64,000 nt of DNA from Clostridium sp. M62/1 (GTDB lineage Bacteria > Bacillota > Clostridia > Lachnospirales > Lachnospiraceae): assembly GCF_020736365.1 (NCBI RefSeq), contig NZ_CP085988.1:3416001-3480000 (forward strand), given 5' to 3'. The notes below the pieces were generated by a model. It worked only from the letters and a program-made list of their open reading frames with translations, ran no database searches and was not told the DNA's origin. This document shows, piece after piece, positions 1-7,824 of the stretch (position 1 is its first letter; every line of letters begins with the position of its first letter). The position numbers and the translations under genes were made by a program.

Positions 1-3
1 TTT

Positions 4-408
4 CTATCCCTGGTTTTCTATATATTTTCGGAGCATTTCTTCTGAAACATTTCCTACACTGCAAGCAAAATATCCGTCCGTCCAAAAAGTATGCTCTTTC
101 CAGAAATGTTTTCGTAAATAACTTGGATATCTTTCCCAAATATGATATGTTGTATAGCTCTTCATCAGATTTACTATTTTACTAATGGACATCGTTGGTT
201 CTGTTTCTATCATGTAATGAATATGGTCTTTATCTGTCTCCATGTATCTAATAACGGCTTTGTGCTTTTGACATATCTCATAAGAAAACTGCTTTATATC
301 ATCTGCTATTTGTTTTGGCATCAGCAATTTCTTTCTATACTTGCATACGAAAATAATATGATACTGTAACAAATACTTGTGTCTGTTTTTTGATTTCCAC
401 GTTCCCAT
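4..408 (-). CDS. tnpA: IS200/IS605-family transposase TnpA (Y1 HUH transposase)
   Basis: A 134-residue protein of the usual length for IS200-type TnpA, a single-strand DNA transposase that cuts hairpin ends with a tyrosine nucleophile. The HUH metal motif is seen as HIHYMIE near residue 63, and the candidate catalytic tyrosine is in the C-terminal LRKYIENQG. No tnpB accessory gene lies on the upstream side; the downstream side runs off the window, so the element could be either IS200-like (tnpA only) or incomplete. A stem-loop upstream of the start (439-483) is the expected end structure. The element cuts off the 3' end of the ATPase gene that follows at 458. Family assignment is firm; catalytic activity is not known. 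Confidence 0.93.
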   Translation of the reverse strand: MGTWKSKNRHKYLLQYHIIFVCKYRKKLLMPKQIADDIKQFSYEICQKHKAVIRYMETDKDHIHYMIETEPTMSISKIVNLMKSYTTYHIWERYPSYLRKHFWKEHTFWTDGYFACSVGNVSEEMLRKYIENQG

Positions 409-438
409 AACACAAGTATAGCACGAGCCACCACTTTT

Positions 439-483
439 GGCTACCTTAACCCACCGTCTAAAGCCAATGGGATTGCGGTAGCC
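439..483. repeat. Stem-loop at the end of the IS200-type element
   Basis: GGCTACC (439-445) pairs perfectly with GGTAGCC (477-483), and an inner CCCA/TGGG pair extends the hairpin. It sits just upstream of the tnpA start, where IS200/IS605 elements carry a hairpin recognised by the transposase. The last codons of the neighbouring ATPase fragment (GLPQSHWL) are encoded by this hairpin, so the element boundary lies inside or next to that coding sequence. Confidence 0.7.
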
Positions 484-977
484 CTATTTCAAAAAGTTCT
501 CTTCCACTGATTTTGGCAATTTCTTTAAATATTGTACTTAATGCAATATCATCTCCCAATTTGATTCTTTGTAACGATTTCTTTTCTATTTTATATTCTT
601 CACAAATCTTTTTACAAAACTCTTGCATTAAATGTGGACTCCCCATAGCCTCTTTTGCCATTTTCATTATTACCGAAAAAGGCACCTCAACATGTAACTC
701 TTTAAAACTCTTATTAGCTATTTCCATCAATTCTTCATCTGACCATGCAGGAATTTCAAACATTTCTATCCGTCCGGTCATTTCTCGCTCAACCTTCAAT
801 ACATCAAATTTTCTACTTGGAATTGCAATGAAAATTACAGGTAATCCATGCATTATTGGAGATTTTAATGCTCTAACGAGTTGAGTCTGTATATCTCTTT
901 TTATATAATGAAAGTCATCGACAATTAAAGGTATATTATTATCCGTAAGATATTTAATGCTCGCCATTTTATTACTC
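458..977 (-). pseudogene. C-terminal part of a P-loop ATPase gene, cut by two insertion elements
   Basis: This fragment encodes the C-terminal half of an AAA-type ATPase: a strand-like Walker B segment IPLIVDDFHYI, then a helical region resembling the lid of AAA_16/MoxR-like proteins. It is the downstream half of the fragment at 2566-2992. When the IS at 978-2565 and one TACTC repeat are removed, the reading frame runs VSTSKMSN into KMASIKYL without a gap, giving about 313 codons. The 3' end is also altered: the last residues are encoded by the IS200-type hairpin, so the original C terminus is lost. The open reading frame reads a few codons into the IS end, which explains an apparent start there. 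The ATPase's role is unknown. Confidence 0.8.
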
Positions 978-2565
978 ACTAAAACTTCCCACACCATATT
1001 GGTGCGTTGATCCTTGAAAATTCAATATTTCAGCCAATAAAAAAAGCATAAATCTGTTCCGTTTGGTATAATGGAATTGACTAGAAACCATCTTTACAAA
1101 GGAGATTTATGCCATGTCCAGTATACCACAAAACTATTTCGTTGAGAACGACTTAATTGACTGTGTTCAGAGATTTTTTTCCAAACATCATGTTGGCAGG
1201 CTCCTTGCCAGATGTAATGGAATGAAGGAAAAAGGTGTTTCATCTGTTTCCCTGCTTCGTTATAAACTCAGCAACATTTTTGTCGGAAGAAGTATGTATA
1301 TGCAGCAGCGGACTGGCTCTTTTAAGGAGGCGTTTTCCAAGAACACTTTCTACCGTTTCCTTAATTCTTCAAAAACAAACTGGCTTCGTTTTACTTCTCT
1401 TCTTGCAGCTGATATTGTCAATCATGACATTCGTGATCTGACAGATCCGGAAAGAAAAAATGTCTTTATCATTGATGACAGCCTTTTCAACCGTACCAGC
1501 TGTAAGAAAACGGAACTGGGATCAAAAGTTTTTGACCACACGGATATGCATTTCAAAAAGGGCTTCAGGATGCTTACTTTAAGCTGGAGTGATGGAAACA
1601 CACTGATCCCTGTAAACAGCTGCCTGTTAGCGTCTGCAAAGAATACAAATATCATCGGCCCGGTAAAGGACTTTGACAACAGAACCCTTGCAGGAAAAAG
1701 ACGTGCGCTAGCCCAAACAAAAGCACCAGAGGCAATGATGACTTTACTGAATACAGCCCTCAGTGCAGGGCTGAAAGCGGATTATGTCCTGTTTGATTCC
1801 TGGTTTTCCAATCCAGCACAGGTCACAGCCATCCATGCAAAAGGCATGGATGTGATTGCCATGATTAAGAAAAGTAGCCGGATCAAATATTCGTACGGTG
1901 GTGAACAGCTGAATATCAAAGAAATCTATTCCCGGAACAAAAAGCGCCGTGGCAGATCAAAGTATCTGCTTTCTGTTGATGTTATGGTAGGAAAGGCGAA
2001 TCCAATTCCGGCGAAAATCGTATGCGTAAGGAACAAGGCAAACCGCAAGGACTGGCTTGCTTTTATCTGTACAGCTACAACACTTTCCGAGGAAGAGATT
2101 ATCCGTATTTATGGAAAGCGCTGGCAGATCGAGGTCTTTTTCAAAACCTGCAAATCCATGCTGAATCTGGTTGGAGAATGCCACAGTTTATCTTATGATG
2201 CACTGACAGCCCATGTGGCGATCGTGTTTACCCGATATATGTTACTTGCAATGGAGCAGCGCCAAAATGAAGATCAGAGAACGCTTGGTGAACTGTTCTT
2301 CTTCCTTGTTGATGAAATGGCAGACATTACTTTCAACAGGTCACTTTGCATCCTGATGGAAGCCTTGATGGCAAGTCTTCAGGGAATCTTTAAACTAAGC
2401 GATGAGCAACTGAATGCTTTTACCGCTGATTTTGAAGCAAGATTGCCGGAATATCTGAGAAAAGCACTCCATTTGGAAGCTGCAGCGGCATAAATCGCTA
2501 TTTTGTTAGCTGAAATATTGAATTTTCAAGGAACGAATCCCATTTTAGGTATGGGAAGTTTTAGT
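978..2565 (+). mobile_element. IS4-superfamily insertion sequence (1588 bp) with 5-bp target duplication
   Basis: The ends are inverted repeats: ACTAAAACTTCCCA at 978-991 matches the reverse complement of the sequence ending at 2565. A second inner pair lies at 1011-1034 and 2509-2532. The element is flanked by direct repeats TACTC at 973-977 and 2566-2570. The boundaries are supported by the host gene: deleting the element plus one TACTC restores a continuous ATPase reading frame. It contains one transposase gene on the opposite strand to the disrupted gene. Confidence 0.88.
1114..2493 (+). CDS. DDE transposase, IS4 superfamily
   Basis: A 459-residue transposase. The N-terminal part is helical; the first catalytic Asp is in FIIDDSLFNR (about residue 126), the second in YVLFDSWFSNP (about residue 229), and the C-terminal YREK signature is clear in IYGKRWQIEVFFKTCK (Y-x2-R-x3-E-x6-K), the hallmark of IS4-type DDE enzymes. 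The start at 1114 follows an AAGGAG site. The frame is intact, so the copy could be active. It is the only gene in the IS at 978-2565. The subgroup within the IS4 superfamily cannot be decided by eye. Confidence 0.93.
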   Translation: MSSIPQNYFVENDLIDCVQRFFSKHHVGRLLARCNGMKEKGVSSVSLLRYKLSNIFVGRSMYMQQRTGSFKEAFSKNTFYRFLNSSKTNWLRFTSLLAADIVNHDIRDLTDPERKNVFIIDDSLFNRTSCKKTELGSKVFDHTDMHFKKGFRMLTLSWSDGNTLIPVNSCLLASAKNTNIIGPVKDFDNRTLAGKRRALAQTKAPEAMMTLLNTALSAGLKADYVLFDSWFSNPAQVTAIHAKGMDVIAMIKKSSRIKYSYGGEQLNIKEIYSRNKKRRGRSKYLLSVDVMVGKANPIPAKIVCVRNKANRKDWLAFICTATTLSEEEIIRIYGKRWQIEVFFKTCKSMLNLVGECHSLSYDALTAHVAIVFTRYMLLAMEQRQNEDQRTLGELFFFLVDEMADITFNRSLCILMEALMASLQGIFKLSDEQLNAFTADFEARLPEYLRKALHLEAAAA

Positions 2566-2992
2566 TACTCATTTTACTTGTAGATACTACACCTTTTAGT
2601 CTACCATGTTCAATTTTTACACTACCTTGGGGCCTCGCCTCTGAAAAACAAAATTTCAATTGCCCTTCCGCTCCTGCTTCAACAGCAAAATTTACACCAG
2701 ACGTATTTTGATCTTCATACTGTGTAGGCAATTCTAATTGTGAAACAATGTTATCCCAAAATGATTCTTCATCAGATATTTCTCCACCATCAACCCATAT
2801 ACTATCATTTCCACGATTATATACTTTTTCGGCTAAAACAGTTTTTCCCATTTTAGTCTGTCCTGTAACAATCATCAATTTACAAAGGTTCCTTTTTGCT
2901 CGCATTATTTTCACTTCTAAATTATAACTGTCTCTCGGATTATACGTATACGTTGGCACTCCGCCTGGCGTAAAAACCTCATAAAAATTCAT
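2566..2992 (-). pseudogene. N-terminal part of the P-loop ATPase gene split by the IS
   Basis: This half encodes MNFYEVFTPGG followed by a Walker A motif GQTKMGKT near residue 46, so it carries the nucleotide-binding start of the ATPase whose second half is at 458-977. The open frame ends at 2561 only because the IS end supplies a stop; the host sequence itself continues in frame after the TACTC repeat. Start and strand agree with a weak upstream GAGGG. The low GC content resembles the zinc island next to it rather than the guaA side. Function unknown; related P-loop proteins are common in accessory regions of Clostridia. Confidence 0.8.
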
Positions 2993-3057
2993 TACTCTAC
3001 CCTCTTTTTAATACTGCTTGACAACAATCCAAAAGTTTAAAGTTAATATATTGAAAA

Positions 3058-3090
3058 TATGACAGGTAATCCTATGGAATACCTGTCATA
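3058..3090. terminator. Perfect 11-bp hairpin near the distal att site
   Basis: TATGACAGGTA (3058-3068) pairs with TACCTGTCATA (3080-3090) around an 11-nt loop. It lies in the 346-bp gap between the ATPase fragment and the lipoprotein gene, about 27 bp from the distal att core. There is no T-run, so it may be a boundary structure rather than a terminator. The rest of the gap (2993-3338) is AT-rich and shows no gene. Confidence 0.45.
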
Positions 3091-3116
3091 TAAAATAACC
3101 CGTGTAAAATATTCAA

Positions 3117-3128
3117 TTATTCAAACTC
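3117..3128. repeat. Distal att core (copy of the guaA 3' end)
   Basis: The 12 bp are identical to the guaA 3' end at 16178-16189, reading GAG TTT GAA TAA on the minus strand. Similarity outside the 12 bp is weak. The repeat was found by eye and could be chance, but its exact match with the guaA stop region and the integrase beside guaA argue for an att site. Confidence 0.65.
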
Positions 3129-3338
3129 GACAACTACTAATCAATTTTGTTTAGGGATTATTTGCTATCATAGTTGTCTTTCTTTTGATTATTTGACCTA
3201 TCCATATTATCCTGCCTGTATAAGGTAATGTTATCATTTTGTTATCGCTGTTGATAACACAACTCAAGCAACTGTGGATAATAGCAATATGTTCCGATAC
3301 AAATTATAAGCAACTTTGCTTAGAAAATCAACATATTT

Positions 3339-3950
3339 TTAATTTTCGTTCTGTAATGTTGCATCAGATAATCTGCAATACAGATTGTCCTCTCCTTCTT
3401 CCCTATATGTTTCAAAGATTCCTTCAACTACAATCTCTGCATTATCTTCCGGATACTCCTCTGGATAAATATGTGTACCATCTCCCCATACAAATTCCAT
3501 TCCCTGAGCACAACAGGCAGTTGCATCCTGAATAACGCAATAAAAGTAATATTTTTTTGTAGCCTCGTAATATGTAGCATAGAAATTTCCATCGATTCGG
3601 AACGTTTTTCCTTCATATTCTTCAGGTGTAACCATCATCTGGTATACTGTTGCATATACCAGATCACTACTCATTTGCGTAAGGTCGTAATCAACAGTTC
3701 CCTTCGTTTTTTGCGTACCTTCTGTATCTTTTATAGTATTTTCCGTTCCCTTACTTGAATCGTTACTGGACAAAAGATTCTTATTGTCCGTTGTTTTGTC
3801 TTTATTTTCATTATTTATCTGCTCGTTTATTATCTTATCAACAGAATTTGCCGTAGTGATATTTTTCCCACCAACACTCTTTTTATTACTACATCCAGTC
3901 ATCAGTAAAATACACAAGAACAGCATCATATATTTAATCAACTTTTTCAT
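3339..3950 (-). CDS. Lipoprotein of the zinc-uptake operon (function unknown)
   Basis: A 203-residue predicted lipoprotein: charged start MKKLIKYMM, hydrophobic core, lipobox LMTGC, then a Ser/Asn/Lys/Thr-rich linker and a folded C-terminal domain of about 120 residues. That domain contains EYEGKTFRIDGNF, CVIQDATACCAQGMEF and AEIVVEGIFE, reminiscent of the OB-like C-terminal domain of DUF1980/YcgQ-type proteins. The paired Cys in ATACC could bind metal. The start at 3950 overlaps the znuB stop (ATGA overlap) and has an AGGAG site, so it is translationally coupled to the transporter. A role in zinc handling at the membrane is inferred from context only. Confidence 0.72.
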   Translation of the reverse strand: MKKLIKYMMLFLCILLMTGCSNKKSVGGKNITTANSVDKIINEQINNENKDKTTDNKNLLSSNDSSKGTENTIKDTEGTQKTKGTVDYDLTQMSSDLVYATVYQMMVTPEEYEGKTFRIDGNFYATYYEATKKYYFYCVIQDATACCAQGMEFVWGDGTHIYPEEYPEDNAEIVVEGIFETYREEGEDNLYCRLSDATLQNEN

Positions 3951-4774
3951 GAGCGTCCTCCTATTTTTCCAATAGCACAACTAACCATAAATGCTACAAT
4001 ATCGATTGCCACTATCGTTGATCCTACCGGAGTTCCTGCCAGAATAGACAGTAAAATCCCAATCACTGCACAGATTACCGATAATATAACAGAGCATATC
4101 GTAACGTTAAAAAATGTCTTGTATACTCGCATTGCAGACAATGCCGGGAATATCACCAGTGCAGAAATCAGCAACGAACCGACTAAATTCATTGCAAGAA
4201 CAATAATCACTGCTGTAATAACAGCAATTAGCAGATTGTAAAAATCGGTTTTCATTCCCGTAGCTTTTGCAAATGTTTCATCAAATGTAACACAGAAAAT
4301 TTTATTGTAAAATATAACAAAAACAGCCACTACAATAACTGACAAGACGCTACATAATAACACCTGTTCTTTTGTCAATGTCAATATGGACGTTGAGCCA
4401 AACAATGTACTACACACATCTCCTGAAAGATTTGGCCCTGTAGCGAACAGATTCATCAGCAGATAACCGATTGCCAACGCTCCTACCGAAATCATAGCAA
4501 TCACTGCATCTCCTTTTATCTTTGTGTTCTGTCCTGTCCGCAATAACAAAACCGCACAAATAACCGTTACAGGCAAAATAAATATCATATTATTTGTAAA
4601 ATTCAAAACGGATGCTACTGCCATAGCTCCAAATGCCACATGAGATAAACCATCTCCTATGAAAGAAAAACGCTTCAATACCAAAGTAACACCAAGCAAA
4701 GAAGAACAGAGTGCAATCAACACACCAACAATCAAAGCATACCTCACAAATGGGTACTGAAAATAAAAAATCAT
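3947..4774 (-). CDS. znuB: Metal (zinc-type) ABC transporter permease, ZnuB/TroC family
   Basis: A 275-residue integral membrane protein of the ABC-3 family, with about eight hydrophobic segments and the family pattern of early VLKRFSFIGDGLSHVAFGAMA. It forms the membrane channel for the ZnuC ATPase and ZnuA binding protein. I place the start at ATG 4774, just after the znuC stop at 4779, where translation can be coupled; a GTG at 4795 is the alternative but overlaps its own ribosome site. It is followed by the lipoprotein gene with a 4-bp overlap. The Fur-family repressor gene upstream supports zinc or another divalent metal; manganese cannot be excluded from sequence alone. Confidence 0.9.
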   Translation of the reverse strand: MIFYFQYPFVRYALIVGVLIALCSSLLGVTLVLKRFSFIGDGLSHVAFGAMAVASVLNFTNNMIFILPVTVICAVLLLRTGQNTKIKGDAVIAMISVGALAIGYLLMNLFATGPNLSGDVCSTLFGSTSILTLTKEQVLLCSVLSVIVVAVFVIFYNKIFCVTFDETFAKATGMKTDFYNLLIAVITAVIIVLAMNLVGSLLISALVIFPALSAMRVYKTFFNVTICSVILSVICAVIGILLSILAGTPVGSTIVAIDIVAFMVSCAIGKIGGRS

Positions 4775-4778
4775 TTTA

Positions 4779-5468
4779 TCAATCAAACAGTACACCTTCT
4801 CTCATTCTCTCATATTCCTGCTTCGTTCCATAAAATACTTTTTCTCCAATGTGTAAAATATGGCTGGCATATTTCATGGCTGCTTTTATATCGTGAGAAA
4901 TCATAATAATCGTAATCTTATCTTCCCTGTTTATTTTTTCAACAATACGATACATCTCATCCGTTACTTTCGGATCAAGACCAGATACCGGTTCATCTAA
5001 TAATAATATTTTTCTGGTTGCACATAATGCCCTTGCAAGCAAAACCCTCTGTTGCTGTCCTCCTGATAATTCCCGATAGCATCGGCTTTTAAGATTTGTA
5101 ATCTGCAACTTTTCCATCATTTCACTTGCACGTTTTTTCTCTGACTTATTATAAAATGGTCGCATGCCCACACGATTTTGGCATCCGGAGAGAATAATCT
5201 CTCTCACGGATGCTGGAAAATCTCTTTGTATTATCGTCTGCTGTGGTAAATATCCGATTTCATCGCTCTTTACTCCAAATTCAAACGTGATCTTTCCATG
5301 AATGGGCTGTTGCAAGTTTAGCAATGTTCTCATCAAGGTTGATTTACCAGAGCCATTTTCTCCGATTATGCAAAGATAATCTCCATCTTTCACAGAAAAG
5401 TTGATATCTTGCAGCAGCACTCTGCCATCATATCCAATCGCCAGATTTTGACAGATAATCTGTTCCAT
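4779..5468 (-). CDS. znuC: Metal (zinc-type) ABC transporter ATP-binding protein
   Basis: A 229-residue ABC ATPase: Walker A GENGSGKST (about residues 37-45), Q-loop in YLPQQT, signature LSGGQQQR, Walker B ILLLDEP and the H-loop SHD. The length is standard for ZnuC/TroB. It energises metal import through the permease encoded immediately downstream. The gene starts 8 bp after the znuA stop with AGGAGG in between, so znuA-znuC-znuB-lipoprotein is one transcription unit. All expected ATPase motifs are intact. Confidence 0.93.
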   Translation of the reverse strand: MEQIICQNLAIGYDGRVLLQDINFSVKDGDYLCIIGENGSGKSTLMRTLLNLQQPIHGKITFEFGVKSDEIGYLPQQTIIQRDFPASVREIILSGCQNRVGMRPFYNKSEKKRASEMMEKLQITNLKSRCYRELSGGQQQRVLLARALCATRKILLLDEPVSGLDPKVTDEMYRIVEKINREDKITIIMISHDIKAAMKYASHILHIGEKVFYGTKQEYERMREGVLFD

Positions 5469-5476
5469 AGCTCCTC

Positions 5477-6478
5477 CTACTGCAATGCCTCCTGCAAAAC
5501 ATTTAAGTTATTTTCCATAATTGAAAAATAAGTCGCTCCTTTTTTCACATCATCAGATGTCGTTGACTGCATAGAATCTAATGTTAAAATACCCTGATTT
5601 TTTTCTTTGGTATTCTCAATAATTGTTTTCGCAATTTTCTGGTCAGACTTTTCGATTGTCATAATATTTTTCAATCCAAGTTCATCTGTCTTTCCTGCTA
5701 AAAATGTAATTGTTTCAAAGCTGGCTTCTGTCTCCGCTGAGCATCCAACAAAAGCTGCATAATAATTTAATCCATAATCATCTACCATATATCGGAACGG
5801 AAATCTGTCCCCAAATAACAGTGTTTTCTGTGAAGCTGAATCTACTGTTTCCTGATACTTCTTATCCAGTTCATCCAGTTTATCTGTATAAGCCTTTTCA
5901 TTTTTCTGATAAGTATCCGCATTTTCAGTATCTATTTCAGCAAGATCATCAGCGATTGCCTTGCAAAGAACTTTTGCATTTCTTAAAGAAAGCCATACAT
6001 GCTCGTCGTATTCTGGTTCTTCCTCGGCTCCATCTTTCTCCTCTTCTTCCTCTGCTTCCATGCCTTCAACAACCTCTTCTTCTTTTACACTGCTTCCAAG
6101 CACATCTAATAAATTTATGACTTTCATGTCTTTATTAACAGCTTCCTTTAATGCATCTTCTACCCATGCATCTGACTCCCCGCCAACATAAATAAAAAGG
6201 TCACAATCAGAAATTTTCATAATATCATCCGCAGTAGGCTGATAACTATGCAAATCTACTCCATTGTCAAGAAGCATCGTAAGATCCATGTTAGATACTT
6301 CATCTCCTGCAATCTCTTTCACCCAGTCATATTCTGGAAATATGGTTGTAACAACTTTAACCTGCTTATCATTATTATCTTTTGCCTGTGTATTGGTATT
6401 GGAATTATTTTGACCGCAAGCAGAAAGACAGCACACTGCCATAACTGCCGCTAAAAGAATAGAAATATATTTTTTCAT
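5477..6478 (-). CDS. znuA: Zinc-type substrate-binding lipoprotein, ZnuA/TroA family
   Basis: A 333-residue cluster-9 binding protein with a lipoprotein signal (lipobox LSAC, Cys21). Likely metal ligands are His77 in DLHSYQPT and His160 in DEHVWLS. In place of the usual third His region there is GDRFPFRYMVDDYG (Asp224), a form seen in clostridial homologues. The loop just before His160 is strongly acidic (EAEEEEEKDGAEEEPEYDE) where classical ZnuA proteins have a His-rich loop. It delivers metal to ZnuBC. The gene begins the transporter part of the operon after a hairpin at about 6514-6545, and the start has a GGAGG site. Zinc specificity is inferred from the Zur-like repressor. Confidence 0.9.
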   Translation of the reverse strand: MKKYISILLAAVMAVCCLSACGQNNSNTNTQAKDNNDKQVKVVTTIFPEYDWVKEIAGDEVSNMDLTMLLDNGVDLHSYQPTADDIMKISDCDLFIYVGGESDAWVEDALKEAVNKDMKVINLLDVLGSSVKEEEVVEGMEAEEEEEKDGAEEEPEYDEHVWLSLRNAKVLCKAIADDLAEIDTENADTYQKNEKAYTDKLDELDKKYQETVDSASQKTLLFGDRFPFRYMVDDYGLNYYAAFVGCSAETEASFETITFLAGKTDELGLKNIMTIEKSDQKIAKTIIENTKEKNQGILTLDSMQSTTSDDVKKGATYFSIMENNLNVLQEALQ

Positions 6479-6513
6479 TGAATAAAACCTCCGTTTTTAT
6501 CTTAACTTTTCTA

Positions 6514-6545
6514 AAAAAGGGTACAAAAACAGAAAGGTACACCCT
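6514..6545 (-). terminator. Hairpin with T-tract between the small membrane protein gene and znuA
   Basis: On the minus strand AAGGGTGTAC pairs with GTACCCTT (two-base bulge) and is followed by a T-run at about 6514. It lies in the 103-bp gap upstream of znuA. It could partly terminate transcription from the zur promoter or stabilise the znuA mRNA. Confidence 0.45.
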
Positions 6546-6581
6546 TAGGACTACCCTTTCCGCCTTATAAAAAAGTTTTAT

Positions 6582-6881
6582 TCAATTGTTTAGTCTTACC
6601 TTTTGACTTACAAGAGATGTATCAGAAACAAGTAAAAACTGACCTACTATCAATAATGCAAACAATATACACACAGGATTTACGGTCACAATCGTAATTG
6701 CACCGTTCCCTATGTTTTTTAATGTCTGCTCTGCCTGATGAATATTGGCACAAATCGGACAGTCTTCGCCTGTACAGTGATGATTTTCTTCTTTTACAAT
6801 ATAGAAAAGAGAAGCAAATGTAACAAATAAGAATAAAATGCATACTGCCATTGAAAATACTCTTTTTTTCTTCGTATTCAT
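6582..6881 (-). CDS. Small membrane protein with Cys/His segment, zinc-operon associated
   Basis: A 99-residue protein starting at MNTKKKR (ATG 6881, AAAGGAG site eight bases upstream). It has an N-terminal transmembrane segment (MAVCILFLFVTFASLFYIV), a short extracytoplasmic segment HHCTGEDCPICANIHQAE with three Cys and several His that could bind metal, and a second hydrophobic segment near the C terminus. It sits between zur and znuA in the same orientation. I do not recognise a named family. Similar short proteins occur beside metal transport operons in Firmicutes, so a metal-related role is plausible but unproven. Confidence 0.7.
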   Translation of the reverse strand: MNTKKKRVFSMAVCILFLFVTFASLFYIVKEENHHCTGEDCPICANIHQAEQTLKNIGNGAITIVTVNPVCILFALLIVGQFLLVSDTSLVSQKVRLNN

Positions 6882-6914
6882 TTGTTTCTCCTTTCCCACA
6901 ATCACACTGTGTTT

Positions 6915-7343
6915 TTAATTTTGTGTTTTCTTGCATTCACTGCATATTCCATAAAATACGGTACGCAGAGAATCCATCTCAAAACCATGATGTTCCATCA
7001 TATGTTGTTTCAGACTTTCCACTTCATTACACTGCAAGTGAATTAGCTTTCCACATTTTTCACATTTACAATGATAGCATATCATCTGATTTTCTTTTTC
7101 ATGGCTGCCTATATATTCAAAACAGGCACTACTGGTTCCGTCTACAACATATTTAGCAACCAGACCTTCTCCGACCATTTTTTCCAGATGGCGATAAACA
7201 GTTGTGGTTCCAATGGATATCCCCTTTGTCTGAAAATATTCACAAATGTCATTTACGGTAACATGGCTGCCTTGAACTGATTTCAAAAAGGTAAGTAATT
7301 CGGTCATTTGCTTTGTCTTATAGGGTGCTTTCGCCAAATCCAT
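6915..7343 (-). CDS. zur: Fur-family transcriptional regulator, probably Zur
   Basis: A 142-residue Fur-family repressor: N-terminal winged helix (TVNDICEYFQTKGISIGTTTVYRHLEKM), then the dimerisation domain with two CxxC structural-zinc pairs (CEKCGK and CSECKK) and metal ligands in HLQCNEVESLKQHMMEHHGF. The start is ATG 7343 after GGCGAGG; a longer reading from 7376 lacks a ribosome site. Gene order zur - small membrane protein - znuABC on the same strand points to zinc-dependent autoregulation of the operon. Two near-identical AT-rich direct repeats just upstream (7362-7381, 7411-7430) are candidate operators. Confidence 0.88.
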   Translation of the reverse strand: MDLAKAPYKTKQMTELLTFLKSVQGSHVTVNDICEYFQTKGISIGTTTVYRHLEKMVGEGLVAKYVVDGTSSACFEYIGSHEKENQMICYHCKCEKCGKLIHLQCNEVESLKQHMMEHHGFEMDSLRTVFYGICSECKKTQN

Positions 7344-7361
7344 CACCTCGCCTTTCAATTT

Positions 7362-7430
7362 GAAAACCATTTTCATTTTATCATATTATTTCCTTTTGTC
7401 AATATAATTTGGAAATCATTTTCATTTTAT
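7362..7430. promoter_or_regulatory. Direct repeats upstream of zur, candidate Zur operator
   Basis: Twenty-base repeats at 7362-7381 and 7411-7430 match at 18 of 20 positions and share CATTTTCATTTTAT. They lie directly upstream of the zur coding region, where the promoter should be. A Fur-type protein would bind such paired AT-rich sites; the exact operator has not been defined here. Confidence 0.5.
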
Positions 7431-7807
7431 TATTGATAAATAAGTTCTCTATCCACAATCTCCCTCGCACACGCCTGTATGTTATTCATTCTACCTACCC
7501 ATTCCCAGGCATTTTCTGCTTTCATCTGCTCTGTGATTCCCTGTGCCTGCTTCATCTGCTCTATGATCCCTTCAAATCGCTCTTGTGCCTGTTCCTCTAT
7601 ATCTGCCAGATAGCTGTTCAGTCTGCCACTCATGAGCAAATCAAGATATACATTCCTACGGTATTCCTTCAAATACTTCAAATGTCTTTGTCCCCATACA
7701 CCAACAAATCTCTGTTCTTCCTCCTTCGGCAAGGTAAGGCAGGGGATAAAATAATCCCCATATCTGATATAAGTGCCGCCCATTTCTTCAAAAATTGTTT
7801 TCTTCAT
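7430..7807 (-). CDS. tnpV: TnpV-type transposon-encoded protein
   Basis: A 125-residue protein starting MKKTIFEEMGGTYIRYGDY, with the conserved segment WGQRHLKYLKEYRR and a helical C terminus. This matches the TnpV family (PF14198), small proteins carried by many clostridial mobilizable transposons and of unknown biochemical role. The start at 7807 follows GAAAGGTGG; the upstream in-frame extension belongs to relaxase-overlapping sequence and is not used. It lies between the relaxase pseudogene and the zinc cargo, marking the end of the mobilization module. Confidence 0.85.
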   Translation of the reverse strand: MKKTIFEEMGGTYIRYGDYFIPCLTLPKEEEQRFVGVWGQRHLKYLKEYRRNVYLDLLMSGRLNSYLADIEEQAQERFEGIIEQMKQAQGITEQMKAENAWEWVGRMNNIQACAREIVDRELIYQ

Positions 7808-7824
7808 AATCTGTTCCACCTTTC

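Noticed and set aside
1011..1034. Inner inverted repeat 1011-1034/2509-2532 as the IS termini
   Set aside because: No target repeat flanks it and removal there does not restore the ATPase; the outer repeats at 978/2565 do both.
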